Numbered from the stretch's first letter, positions 8,814 to 18,082 are shown. The stretch is 64,000 bases of DNA from Urechidicola vernalis (GCF_031846385.1 NZ_JAVRHV010000003.1:186001-250000); one strand, 5' to 3'. Numbers and translations are program-made. The notes: generated by a model not told the origin, from the sequence alone.

Positions 8814-9878
8814 ATGTTTGTATTTGATGCGCATTTAGATTTGGCAATGAATGCCTTAGAGTGGAATAGAGATTTAACTTGGACCGTAGAAGAAATTCGT
8901 AAAAGTGAAATTGGTATGACAGATAAACCCGATAGGGGACTAAATACTGTTTCTCTGGATGCAATGAGAAAAGGTAAGGTTGGTATTTGTGTTGCTACGC
9001 AAATTGCGAGATACGTAAAAAAGGACAGTATGTTGCCAGGTTGGAATTCACCACAACAAGCTTGGGCACAAACACAGGGACAATTGGCATGGTATAAAGA
9101 AATGGAAGCGATAGGAGAGATGAAAGCCATTACAAATCTGGCTGAATTTGAAGCACAATTAATGGATTGGGAAAATCCAACGGAAAATAGCCCAATTGGC
9201 TATATTCTAAGTTTAGAAGGGGCAGACTCTATTGTTACAATGGAGCATCTAGAAAAATCTTTTGAAAGTGGATTACGGGCAATTGGACCTGCACATTATG
9301 GGCCTGGGACTTATGCTCATGGAACAGATTCTGTTGGTGGTATTGGCGTAAAAGGAAAAGAATTATTGCATAAAATAATGGAATTGGGGTTAATTCTTGA
9401 TACTACCCATTTGTGTGATGTTAGTTTTTGGGAGACCATGAAGATATATGATGGGCCTGTTTGGGCGAGTCATAACAATTGTAGAAAATTTGTAAATCAC
9501 AATCGTCAATATTCTGACGAGCAAATTATTGAATTGATTGGTAGAGATGCAGTAATAGGAATTGCTTTAGATACTTGGATGATGGTGCCTAATTGGGTGC
9601 GAGGAGAATCGACACCCAAAGGAATGAATGTTTCTCTTAAACAAATGATAGATAATATTGATCATATCTGTCAACTTTCAGGTGATTCTTTGCATGTTGG
9701 AATTGGAACCGACTTAGATGGTGCATTTGGAAAAGAACAAACACCTTATGATTTGGATACAATTGCAGATTTGCAGAAAATAGTTGGTTTGTTAAAAGAT
9801 AGAGGTTATACTCAAAATGATATTGAAAATATAATGTCTAAGAACTTTATTAGTTTTATAAGAAAGGCTTGGAGTTAA
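8814..9878 (+). CDS. Membrane-dipeptidase-family (M19) peptidase
   Basis: 354-residue binuclear zinc dipeptidase of the renal dipeptidase family, with no visible signal peptide and so probably cytoplasmic. The metal ligands line up well: H7 and D9 in DAHLD, bridging E135 in LEGAD, H199 in DTTHL and H220 in ASHNN. GIGTDLDGAFG near the C-terminus is also typical. Family members cleave dipeptides with a D-residue or dehydro residue at the C-terminal side. As the last gene of the operon it could supply D-amino acids to the PLP enzyme from imported dipeptides. Confidence 0.9.
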   Translation: MFVFDAHLDLAMNALEWNRDLTWTVEEIRKSEIGMTDKPDRGLNTVSLDAMRKGKVGICVATQIARYVKKDSMLPGWNSPQQAWAQTQGQLAWYKEMEAIGEMKAITNLAEFEAQLMDWENPTENSPIGYILSLEGADSIVTMEHLEKSFESGLRAIGPAHYGPGTYAHGTDSVGGIGVKGKELLHKIMELGLILDTTHLCDVSFWETMKIYDGPVWASHNNCRKFVNHNRQYSDEQIIELIGRDAVIGIALDTWMMVPNWVRGESTPKGMNVSLKQMIDNIDHICQLSGDSLHVGIGTDLDGAFGKEQTPYDLDTIADLQKIVGLLKDRGYTQNDIENIMSKNFISFIRKAWS

Positions 9879-9904
9879 AAAATTCAGTATTAATAACTAG
9901 TAAT

Positions 9905-9947
9905 AAAAACAAAAAAGAGTTCATATAGTGAACTCTTTTTTGTTTTT
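9905..9947. terminator. Bidirectional terminator between the D-amino-acid operon and the GH20 gene
   Basis: Long inverted repeat: core GAGTTCA (9917-9923) and TGAACTC (9929-9935), loop of five, extended outward by complementary A and T tracts to 9905 and 9947. It serves the converging genes on both sides. Confidence 0.9.
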
Positions 9948-9967
9948 AACTATTAGAATGAATCAAA

Positions 9968-11548
9968 TTATTCTACCCAATCAACTAATTTTGATGGATA
10001 ATATTTAATATTCATCTGATTTAAATAAGGTGTTTGATTAGCTAATCGTACACGGTAATTATCCCAATCACGATTTTCTTCTATACTCCACCCAACTTCT
10101 GCAATTCCGATAACTCTTGGATAAGCTAAATACTCAAGTTCTTCGGTCTTGCTTATTGTTTCAGACCAAAGAGGTGCTTCTACTCCTAAAATATTCTCTT
10201 TTGATATCCCTTCAACATATTTTTCTGGAGTCCATTTATAAGACACATCAACTGGTATATAAGCAGCCCAATGTAAACCGAATTTTGATAAGGTATCGTA
10301 TTTCATATCTAAGTACGCTTTTTTTGCAGGAGACATGATGATTTTCATCCCCTTATCTTTCGCCATTTTAGCATTGTCTTCTTTATCCCAAAATTGAACA
10401 ACAGAATTTGGGTCTTTGTCTACTCTTGCAACTTCATCCCAACCAATCATTCTTTTGTCATATTTACGAACTATTTCTCCAACGCGTTCAACAAAATAAT
10501 CATAGTCTTCATCACTTGTTACATGACTTTCATCTCCACCCATATGGAAATATGGTCCAGGAGTTAACTCAGAAATTTCTCTAACAACATCATCAACAAA
10601 TTCATATGTCGTTTCTTTTCTTGCATCAAATGTGCTGAATCCAACTTCAATTCCGGTATATAATAGAGTTCTTCTATCCGGTGTTGGATTGTCTAATACT
10701 TCGATAGATTTTTTTGCACCATTTAAATGAGGGTATGCAACAGAAGCAGCATAAGTATGACCCGGCATATCGATTTCAGGAATTACAGTAATATGATGTT
10801 TTGCGGCATAATTTACTATTTCCGTATAATCCTCTTGTGTATAAAAACCACCAGCTTCTCCACCAACTTGCGTATGCCCACCAACTGCTGTTAAATCAGG
10901 CCAAGATTTTATTTCAATTCTCCAACCTTGGTCATCCGATAAATGTAAATGCAATACATTCATTTTATAGTAAGCCATTGCATCGATATATTTGAAAACA
11001 TCTTCTTTTGGAAAGAAATGCCTTGCAACATCTAACATAGAGCCTCTATAGCCATAATTTGGTTCATCTAAAATTTTTCCCGTGGAAACAATTCTTTCTC
11101 CATTTGGGTTTGCTTCTATTGGAATTAATTGTCTTAAAGTCTGAATTGCTCTAAATGCACCTTCATCTGAAGACGCTTTAATTGTAATCGCATTTTCGTC
11201 AACAATCAATTCATAACTTTCGTTAGATGTCAATCCGTAATTTTCATCTTTAATAATATTGATTACATTCTTTTTTGCACTTTCCTCAATTTTGATATCG
11301 AGTGAGTTATGATGGCTTAGTTTCTCTGATAGAAACTCTCCAACCTTTTTAAAATCAATATCTCCTGATGTTGAAATCACTGTATTTGAATTCAGTTTAA
11401 ATTCTTTTGCAGTCGCTTCAATTTTTAGAGGTATTGGAATTAAATTTGCAGAACTTAAATCTGTCGATTCCGATTCTTTAGTACAAGAAATTCCAATTGC
11501 TACAATTGCAATTAATAAAATGTATTTTTTAATCAATGTATTTTTCAT
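9968..11548 (-). CDS. Beta-N-acetylhexosaminidase, GH20, lipoprotein
   Basis: 526 residues with a lipoprotein signal (about 20 hydrophobic residues then GISC at 19-22), so likely on the cell envelope. A GH20b-type domain (about 35-155) precedes the catalytic barrel. HMGGDES at 335-341 contains the D339-E340 catalytic pair of substrate-assisted GH20 enzymes; HLHLSDDQGWR (200-210) and PEIDMPGHT (257-265) are also family hallmarks. It releases terminal GlcNAc/GalNAc from chitin oligosaccharides or glycans. It is 15 bases downstream of nagB on the same strand and presumably co-transcribed. Confidence 0.95.
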   Translation of the reverse strand: MKNTLIKKYILLIAIVAIGISCTKESESTDLSSANLIPIPLKIEATAKEFKLNSNTVISTSGDIDFKKVGEFLSEKLSHHNSLDIKIEESAKKNVINIIKDENYGLTSNESYELIVDENAITIKASSDEGAFRAIQTLRQLIPIEANPNGERIVSTGKILDEPNYGYRGSMLDVARHFFPKEDVFKYIDAMAYYKMNVLHLHLSDDQGWRIEIKSWPDLTAVGGHTQVGGEAGGFYTQEDYTEIVNYAAKHHITVIPEIDMPGHTYAASVAYPHLNGAKKSIEVLDNPTPDRRTLLYTGIEVGFSTFDARKETTYEFVDDVVREISELTPGPYFHMGGDESHVTSDEDYDYFVERVGEIVRKYDKRMIGWDEVARVDKDPNSVVQFWDKEDNAKMAKDKGMKIIMSPAKKAYLDMKYDTLSKFGLHWAAYIPVDVSYKWTPEKYVEGISKENILGVEAPLWSETISKTEELEYLAYPRVIGIAEVGWSIEENRDWDNYRVRLANQTPYLNQMNIKYYPSKLVDWVE

Positions 11549-11563
11549 TTTTATATGAGGTGT

Positions 11564-13477
11564 TTAGAAATGGTAACGTTTAAAGGCTTCAAGTGCAGCA
11601 TAATCTGCCAGTCCTAAAGATTGATATTTTTTGGCTGTATCGCTATTTCTATCTTCTGCTCTCACCCAGAATTCTCGGGTGTCACTTCCTTGGAACATAA
11701 CGCCATCTTTTTGAGACTGGTGATAGAAAATAGCTTTTCTTTTCTTTAATACTTGATCAGGACTCATAGGGACAGCCATTTCAATCTGGTGAATGTCCCA
11801 TTCATGCCAAGCTCCTCTATATAACCAGACCCAACAATCATTCATATAATCATTGTGTTTCAAGTTTTCTAAGGCTGCAAAAATAGCATCTAAACAAACT
11901 TTATGTGTTCCATGAGGATCTGCTAAATCACCTGCTGCATAAATTTGATGTGGTTTAATCTCATCAATTTTGTTAGCAACAATTTCGATATCAGCTTCTC
12001 CAACTGGGTTTTTCTTTACCGTTCCAGTTTCGTAGAATGGAAGATCTAGAAAATGTATATTTTCATCAGGAACACCAACAAAACGAGTGGCAGCCAAAGA
12101 TTCTCTTCTTCTAATCAAACCTTTTAAATTACGTACATCAATATGGTCTTCATATTTAGTCGTTTTTCTATTGATACTTTCTATAATTGAATCTGATATT
12201 CCATTGTTCGGAGAGATATCCTTCATTACTTCAGCAAATTTCAATGCTTCTTCATCGGATACGGCTATGTTTCCTGAAGTTTGATAAACTACATGAACAT
12301 CGTGACCTTGCTCAACTAATCTGTCAAAAGTCCCTCCCATTGAGATGACGTCATCATCAGGATGTGGACTGAAAATAATCACTCTTTTCTTTTCTGGTTG
12401 TGCTCTTTCTGGTCGCGAAGTGTCATCAGCATTTGGTTTTCCACCTGGCCAACCAGTAATAGTATGCTGTAATTGGTTAAACATTTTTATGTTTAGATCA
12501 TAAGCAGATCCTCCTTCAGCCAATAAGTTCGACATTCCGTTGTCGTTGTAATCTTTGTCCGTTAGTCTTAAAATTGATTTTCCGGTAACTTCACACAGCC
12601 AAACAATCGCTTTCCCAATTATTTCGTCATCCCAAATACAAGGACCAACTAGCCAAGGAGTTTTAAAACGCGTTAACTCTTCAGAGGCTTCTTTGTTAAT
12701 TACAAAAGTGGTATTATGATGTTCTTGTAAATACGTTGCTGGTACTTCAGATGATATTTCTCCTTCTATGGTTTCCTTTAAAATGGAAGCTTTATTAGCA
12801 CCCCATCCTAATAACACAATTCTCTTTGCTTTTTTTACCGTACCAATACCCATTGTAATGGCTTTTTTAGGAACATTATCTATTCCTAAAAACGACGGCG
12901 CAGCATCTACACGTGTAATATGGTCTAATGTAATGCTTCTTGTACCTGAGTTATAATGTGACCCAGGTTCGTTAAATCCAATATGCCCAGTTCTACCAAT
13001 TCCTAATAATTGGAAATCTAAGCCACCGTAATCGTTTATTTTTAAATCATAGTCTATACAATATTGATGTAATTCTTCTGTAGAAACTGTACCACTTGGA
13101 ATATTCACATTTTCAGCAGGAATATCTATATGGTTAAATAAATGCTCGTGCATAAAATAGTGGTAACTATGAATGCTGTTTTTTTCCATTGGATAATATT
13201 CATCCAAATTAAAAGAAACTACATTAGAAAAACTCAACCCTTCTTCTTTATGCATTCTAACCAATTCTTCATAAACACGAATTGGAGAAGAACCCGTTGC
13301 TAATCCTAGCACGCAAACTTCATTTTTTGCTTGTTTACTTTTTATCAAATCTGCAATTTCATGGGCAACACAAATTGATGCTTCGTCTGAACTAGAGAAA
13401 ATTACATTGTGAATTTTTTCAAATCGCGTGTCTTCGAATTGACCTGCAGGCTTGTAATTGATATTGTTAGAAACCAT
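11564..13477 (-). CDS. nagB: Glucosamine-6-phosphate deaminase fused to a PIG-L/LmbE deacetylase-like domain
   Basis: The N-terminal about 300 residues are NagB, turning glucosamine-6-P into fructose-6-P and ammonia: ATGSSP at 60-65, FNLDEYY at 89-95 and GIGRTGHIGFNEPGS at 159-173 are the signature segments. The C-terminal part (about 363-637) is a PIG-L domain with SPHPDDDVISMGGT (zinc-site PHPDDD at 371-376) and DPHGTH further on. PIG-L enzymes are zinc deacetylases of GlcNAc-containing substrates. At 637 residues the protein is more than twice the length of E. coli NagB; such long forms occur across Bacteroidota. The role of the extra domain is not established. A -7-like site lies 21 bases upstream. 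Confidence 0.95.
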   Translation of the reverse strand: MVSNNINYKPAGQFEDTRFEKIHNVIFSSSDEASICVAHEIADLIKSKQAKNEVCVLGLATGSSPIRVYEELVRMHKEEGLSFSNVVSFNLDEYYPMEKNSIHSYHYFMHEHLFNHIDIPAENVNIPSGTVSTEELHQYCIDYDLKINDYGGLDFQLLGIGRTGHIGFNEPGSHYNSGTRSITLDHITRVDAAPSFLGIDNVPKKAITMGIGTVKKAKRIVLLGWGANKASILKETIEGEISSEVPATYLQEHHNTTFVINKEASEELTRFKTPWLVGPCIWDDEIIGKAIVWLCEVTGKSILRLTDKDYNDNGMSNLLAEGGSAYDLNIKMFNQLQHTITGWPGGKPNADDTSRPERAQPEKKRVIIFSPHPDDDVISMGGTFDRLVEQGHDVHVVYQTSGNIAVSDEEALKFAEVMKDISPNNGISDSIIESINRKTTKYEDHIDVRNLKGLIRRRESLAATRFVGVPDENIHFLDLPFYETGTVKKNPVGEADIEIVANKIDEIKPHQIYAAGDLADPHGTHKVCLDAIFAALENLKHNDYMNDCWVWLYRGAWHEWDIHQIEMAVPMSPDQVLKKRKAIFYHQSQKDGVMFQGSDTREFWVRAEDRNSDTAKKYQSLGLADYAALEAFKRYHF

Positions 13478-13497
13478 AACTATATATATTTTAATTG

Positions 13498-13505
13498 CAA
13501 AAATA
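13498..13505 (-). promoter_or_regulatory. Putative -7 promoter element for nagB-GH20
   Basis: CAAAAATA (TATTTTTG on the coding strand) fits TAnnTTTG, 21 bases upstream of the nagB ATG. No good -33 match at the expected distance. Confidence 0.45.
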
Positions 13506-13685
13506 CTTGTAAGCCAAAGTGAAGAAAAGAAAAATCTATAAACAACATTAATAAAACAATAGAATACAGAAAAGGTCGTATTAATGTTTTTGCTTTGTAA
13601 TGTATATGAAAATTGAATTTATTAAGAATAAAAGGTCAATTTAAAATTAATTTCATCAAATTTGAAAACTAGAAAAATGTAATTC

Positions 13686-14732
13686 TTGAAAATTAATTTT
13701 ACAAATAATTCAAATAGATCCATACCAAGGAGGTATCATATCATGTTTTGGATTTCCTACTTCATTTTTGAAGTAATAAGATGGGGAAGCAGATATGAAG
13801 ATTATTGGTATTCTTTTCAATCTAACCTAGTTACGGTTTTCTTTACTATGATTTTGGTTTATGTCAATATTTATTATCTCATTCCAGAATTTATTCTAAA
13901 GAAAAAATATAAGAGGTATGTTCTATTGTTTTTTCTTTTGTTATGTGTTTGGTATATAGTTAGAACGGCATGTATTTATTTTTGGATAAACCCAGATGTG
14001 TGGCCTGAATCTACAGATGAGGAAACGGGGTTTTCTTTTAATCATGTTGTGGAAGTATTTACCATAGGTATTGGTCATACAGCCCTCTTTACTGCTATAA
14101 AACTAACTGCAGATTGGATACATGAGCGGAAGCGAGTAGAACGACTTCAGGAAATGCAACTGCGTACTGAATTAGATTTTTTAAAATCTCAAATGCAGCC
14201 ACATTTTTTCTTTAACACGCTCAATAATTTATATGCTTTAGCATTGGCAAAATCAGATGATACACCGAGTGTTATTTTGAAGTTGTCTGACATTATGGAA
14301 TACATTTTATATGATGTGCGTGAGTCTCATGTTCGATTATTTGATGCGATTACTTATATTAATAATTATATAGATTTAGAACGATTAAGATTTGGAGAAG
14401 ATATTGATTCGGAGATTGATATCTCTGGAGGTATTGATAAAATAAATGTACCTCCATTATTATTTCTGCCTTTCATAGAGAATTGTTTTAAGCATGGAAT
14501 AAAGAAGAATAACAATGTTCAAATAAAAATTGAATTTATTAATAATCATGATGAATTTCTGATTTTTAAGGTAGAAAACACTTTTTCTGAAGGAACAGAT
14601 GAAAAAATTAAGCATGGAATAGGAAATAAAAACGTTAGAAGAAGGTTAGAATTGTTATATAATTCTAAATTTGAACTCTCAACTAAAATAATTGATAACA
14701 CCTATAAAGTATTTTTGAAAATACCTATTTAA
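13686..14732 (+). CDS. LytS/YehU-type sensor histidine kinase
   Basis: 348-residue membrane kinase. About four TM segments lie in the first 145 residues (e.g. HIMFWISYFIFEVI, YVLLFFLLLCVWYIV). A coiled linker (about 145-165) leads to a His_kinase domain (pfam06580 type) with SQMQPHFFFNTLNNL, phosphoacceptor H173, and a C-terminal HATPase with PPLLFLPFIENCFKHG and GIGNKNVRRRL. Start appears to be TTG at 13686: an in-frame ATG at 13677 is followed directly by a stop, and the next ATG (13743) would cut into the first TM. It overlaps the response regulator gene by one base (TAATG) and lies within the GlcNAc locus. Confidence 0.92.
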   Translation: MKINFTNNSNRSIPRRYHIMFWISYFIFEVIRWGSRYEDYWYSFQSNLVTVFFTMILVYVNIYYLIPEFILKKKYKRYVLLFFLLLCVWYIVRTACIYFWINPDVWPESTDEETGFSFNHVVEVFTIGIGHTALFTAIKLTADWIHERKRVERLQEMQLRTELDFLKSQMQPHFFFNTLNNLYALALAKSDDTPSVILKLSDIMEYILYDVRESHVRLFDAITYINNYIDLERLRFGEDIDSEIDISGGIDKINVPPLLFLPFIENCFKHGIKKNNNVQIKIEFINNHDEFLIFKVENTFSEGTDEKIKHGIGNKNVRRRLELLYNSKFELSTKIIDNTYKVFLKIPI

Positions 14733-15454
14733 TGAAAGTTAAGTGTATAATAATAGATGACGAACCATTAGCAATTAGTATTGTTAAAAGACACCTAGAA
14801 GAATTTAAGAAAATTGAATTGGTGGGTGTTTATAATTCACCTATTGATGCGCTACAAATCATTGAAAACAAAGATGTTGATGTGGTTTTTTTAGATATTA
14901 ATATGCCTATGATGAATGGCTTAGAATTTATTAGGTCATTAACAAACAAACCACATTTCATTATAACTACGGCATTTAGAGAATATGCAGTAGAAAGTTT
15001 TGATTTAAATGTTTTAGACTATTTGGTAAAGCCAATTCCTTTCCCTAGGTTTTTAAAAGCGGTGAATAAACTTACAAACAGGCTAAATTTAGAACGAGAT
15101 GTTTCTTCGGAAGTTTCTATAAAAGAAGAGCCCTATATCTTTTTAAAAGTTGATAAAAAATTAATGAAAATTAAACTGAATGATATTCTATATATCGAAA
15201 GTTTAAAAGATTACATAAAAGTAATTACTACTGTAGGAGATTACTTGGTTCATAAATCTATGACCAGTATTTCTGAAGAATTACCGAGCGAATACTTTAT
15301 AAGGATTCATAGATCTTTCACTATCGCAATTAATAAAATTACTTTTTTGGAAGGTAATTCTGTAAAAATTGCGAATAGAAGAATCCCGATTGGGAGAAAC
15401 TACCTTCAGGTTGCAAAGCAAAAAATTCTAAACACAACCGAATTAAAGGGGTAA
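14732..15454 (+). CDS. LytTR-family response regulator
   Basis: 240 residues: an N-terminal receiver domain with acidic DDE at 9-11, phosphoacceptor D55 in VVFLDINMPMMNG, and the KPI lysine near 103-105, then a LytTR DNA-binding domain (about 137-236) with YIFLKVDKKL, ILYIESLKDYIKV and FIRIHRSFTIAINKI. Co-translated with the upstream kinase. LytTR regulators of this kind bind direct-repeat sites upstream of targets; nagP and nagX, 164 bases downstream, are the natural candidates. Confidence 0.94.
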   Translation: MKVKCIIIDDEPLAISIVKRHLEEFKKIELVGVYNSPIDALQIIENKDVDVVFLDINMPMMNGLEFIRSLTNKPHFIITTAFREYAVESFDLNVLDYLVKPIPFPRFLKAVNKLTNRLNLERDVSSEVSIKEEPYIFLKVDKKLMKIKLNDILYIESLKDYIKVITTVGDYLVHKSMTSISEELPSEYFIRIHRSFTIAINKITFLEGNSVKIANRRIPIGRNYLQVAKQKILNTTELKG

Positions 15455-15494
15455 ACACGTGCTTAATTGTGTTTATGTCTAAAATCTGTTATTT

Positions 15495-15513
15495 CGACCG
15501 TTAAAAATGGTCG
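15495..15513. promoter_or_regulatory. Inverted repeat upstream of nagP (operator or weak hairpin)
   Basis: CGACC (15495-15499) and GGTCG (15509-15513) separated by nine bases. No T-run follows immediately, so it is a poor terminator for the response regulator. It may be a protein-binding site. Confidence 0.35.
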
Positions 15514-15562
15514 CTAATAGAATTTATTTTTAACTCATTTAATAATTGGTACTTTAGAGCGG

Positions 15563-15582
15563 ATTTGACTATGTGGTCAAAT
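15563..15582. promoter_or_regulatory. Perfect palindrome upstream of nagP, candidate operator
   Basis: ATTTGAC (15563-15569) and GTCAAAT (15576-15582) are exact inverted copies around a six-base spacer, 35 bases before the nagP ATG. The size and symmetry suit a dimeric regulator; which one is unknown. Confidence 0.45.
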
Positions 15583-15617
15583 ATTATTAGACAAACTTAA
15601 TTTAAATAAAAGCACTA

Positions 15618-16937
15618 ATGAGTTCTACATCTAACCAACCAAAAAGCACAATTGTACCAATTTCAATTATAGCGGGATTGTTTTTTATATTCGGATTTGT
15701 AACCTGGATTAATGGAGCGTTGATTCCATTTATGAAAACAATAAATGAACTAACGGAGTCTCAATCTTATTTGGTTGCGTCAGCATCTTATATTTCATTC
15801 GTATTTATGGCATTACCTGCATCTAAGGTAATTGATAAAATAGGATATCAAAAAAGTATGTCTCTAGGTCTTATTATTATGGCGATCGGAGCTTTGGTAT
15901 TTATTCCAGCAGCAAATGCACGAACATATTGGGTCTTTTTAACAGGTATATTTATCCAAGGATTAGGAATGACACTTCTTCAAACGGCATCCAATCCATA
16001 CATCACAATTCTTGGGCCTATAGATAGTGCCGCTAAAAGAATTTCAATAATGGGAATTGCAAATAAAGTAGCCGGAGCTCTAGGGTCATTAATCTTTGGA
16101 GCAATTCTATTAAAAGGGATTGATGGTATCCAGGATAAAATGAGCATTGTAAGTGCAGCAGAGAAAGATGCCATGTTAAATGAAATGGCGAGTTCTGTAG
16201 TTACTCCTTATATTGTAATGGCAGTTGTACTTGTTATCCTAGGTATTTTAATTCGTAAAGCACCGCTACCACATGTAGAGGCTGAGCCAATTGAAGAAAG
16301 CGCAGATGGAGAAACTACAAAAACAAGTATTTTCCAATTTCCACACTTATGGTTAGGTGTAATTACATTATTCTTATATGTTGGTGTTGAAGTGATTGCC
16401 GGAGATACAATTATCGCTTACGGTATATCATTAGGTATTCCAACCGCTGATGCAAAATTCTTTACAACATTTACGTTGTTGGCTATGGTCGCCTCGTACG
16501 CTATTGGAGTACTTTTAATTCCAAAATATTTAAAACAAGATACTGCTTTAAAATTAAGTGCAGTATTAGGTGTATTATTTTCAATTGCAATTTTATTTAC
16601 AGAAGGATTCACTTCTGTTATTTTTGTTGCCTTGTTAGGATTTGCTAACGGTTTGGTTTGGCCAGCAGTTTGGCCATTAACCTTAAAAGGATTAGGGAGA
16701 TTTACAAAAACGGCGTCTGCCTTGTTAATTATGGCAATAGCCGGTGGTGCAATTATCCCTCCACTTTATGGAAATTTAGTAGATGGTAAAAGAGAGGAAT
16801 TAATTGTTCAAGGGATTTCAGAAGCAGCTGCACAAGCTCAAGCTGCAACATCGGGGTATTGGATTTTGATTCCTTGTTATGCATTTATATTATTCTACGC
16901 TACGGTTGGGCATAAAGTAGGAATGAAAAAGAAATAA
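15618..16937 (+). CDS. nagP: NagP/FucP-type sugar MFS transporter
   Basis: 439 residues with 12 predicted TM segments, of the FHS (fucose-galactose-hexose) MFS family. Opening segment FFIFGFVTWINGALIPFMK and the later GLGMTLLQTASNPYI and NGLVWPAVWPL are hallmarks of this family, which imports fucose, glucose/galactose or, for NagP, N-acetylglucosamine. The NagP assignment rests on its place between nagB/GH20 and nagX. It overlaps the next gene by one base (TAATG). Confidence 0.85.
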   Translation: MSSTSNQPKSTIVPISIIAGLFFIFGFVTWINGALIPFMKTINELTESQSYLVASASYISFVFMALPASKVIDKIGYQKSMSLGLIIMAIGALVFIPAANARTYWVFLTGIFIQGLGMTLLQTASNPYITILGPIDSAAKRISIMGIANKVAGALGSLIFGAILLKGIDGIQDKMSIVSAAEKDAMLNEMASSVVTPYIVMAVVLVILGILIRKAPLPHVEAEPIEESADGETTKTSIFQFPHLWLGVITLFLYVGVEVIAGDTIIAYGISLGIPTADAKFFTTFTLLAMVASYAIGVLLIPKYLKQDTALKLSAVLGVLFSIAILFTEGFTSVIFVALLGFANGLVWPAVWPLTLKGLGRFTKTASALLIMAIAGGAIIPPLYGNLVDGKREELIVQGISEAAAQAQAATSGYWILIPCYAFILFYATVGHKVGMKKK

Positions 16938-18028
16938 TGGCAACTAAACGACTTTTAGCATTAGATGTTCTAAGAGGGCTTACCATTGCACTAATGATTT
17001 TGGTAAATACGCCTGGAAGTTGGTCGCATGTATATGCACCATTATTACATGCTCCATGGAATGGATGCACACCTACTGATTTAGTTTTTCCATTTTTTCT
17101 TTTTATTGTGGGTGCTTCTATGTGGTATTCCTTTAAAAAGTATGGCAAAGGGTTAAGTTCAACTGGGCTTAAAAAAGTTTTCAAAAGGTTTGTTTTAATT
17201 TATTTAATTGGACTGTTCTTAAACGCTTTTCCAAATTTTGACTTTGAAAATTTAAGAGTTTATGGTGTTTTGGAGAGAATTGCAATCGCGTATGCTTTAG
17301 CGGCAATACTATGCATGAAATTTGATTTGAAACAATTAATATATGCTTCAATTATTCTTTTATTGGGTTATTGGGCAATTATTCATTTCGGTGGAACTTA
17401 TGACCTCGAGGGTAATATTGTACGAAAAGTAGACCTTTGGTTAGTTGGAGAAAATCATATCTATGGAGGATATGGTATACCATTCGACCCGGAAGGGTTG
17501 GTTTCTTCTATTCCCGCAGTTGTAACCGTTTTACTTGGATATTTTACTGGAAGCATTGTAGAAAGATCTGGTAGTGTATTAAATGGAATTAAAAAACTAA
17601 TTTTTATTGGAATTGGATTGGTAATTCTTGGAAAAATTTGGGATCTTGGTTTTCCAATTAACAAACCAATTTGGTCAAGTTCGTATGTAGTTTATACCGG
17701 TGGATTGGCAATGCTGTTTTTGGCGTTGTTATTATGGTTGATTGACGTAAAGGAAGTAAAGAAAATCTTTATACCATTTATTCATTTTGGAACAAACCCG
17801 TTGTTTATTTATGTATTATCTGGAATGATTGGTGGTATTTTAGGTTTTATGAAAGTTACAAATGAAGCAGGAGATACTGTGCGATTGTTGCGATATTATT
17901 ACACCGATATTTTAGTGCCCATTTTAGGTGATTTAAATGGTTCTTTAGCCTATGCCATTTCTCATGTTGTGTTTTTATGGCTTGTTGCTTACATACTTTA
18001 TAAACGAAAAATATTTATCAAAATTTAA
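16937..18028 (+). CDS. nagX: NagX-like membrane protein (heparan-alpha-glucosaminide N-acetyltransferase family)
   Basis: 363-residue polytopic membrane protein with about ten TM segments. It starts with RLLALDVLRGLTIALMI, where DxxRG is the conserved N-terminal signature of this acyltransferase-like family, followed by PTDLVFPFFLFIVG, and ends in a short basic tail. Bacterial members in GlcNAc loci are called NagX; their biochemical role is unresolved (possible N-acetylation or transport help). One-base overlap with nagP shows tight coupling. Confidence 0.82.
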   Translation: MATKRLLALDVLRGLTIALMILVNTPGSWSHVYAPLLHAPWNGCTPTDLVFPFFLFIVGASMWYSFKKYGKGLSSTGLKKVFKRFVLIYLIGLFLNAFPNFDFENLRVYGVLERIAIAYALAAILCMKFDLKQLIYASIILLLGYWAIIHFGGTYDLEGNIVRKVDLWLVGENHIYGGYGIPFDPEGLVSSIPAVVTVLLGYFTGSIVERSGSVLNGIKKLIFIGIGLVILGKIWDLGFPINKPIWSSSYVVYTGGLAMLFLALLLWLIDVKEVKKIFIPFIHFGTNPLFIYVLSGMIGGILGFMKVTNEAGDTVRLLRYYYTDILVPILGDLNGSLAYAISHVVFLWLVAYILYKRKIFIKI

Positions 18029-18052
18029 TTTATTTTCCCAATAAATATATAG

Positions 18053-18082
18053 AACCCCAATTCAATTTGTTGAATTGGGGTT
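18053..18082 (+). terminator. Terminator of the nagP-nagX operon
   Basis: 13-bp perfect arms AACCCCAATTCAA (18053-18065) and its complement (18070-18082), four-base loop, T-run after. Confidence 0.9.
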
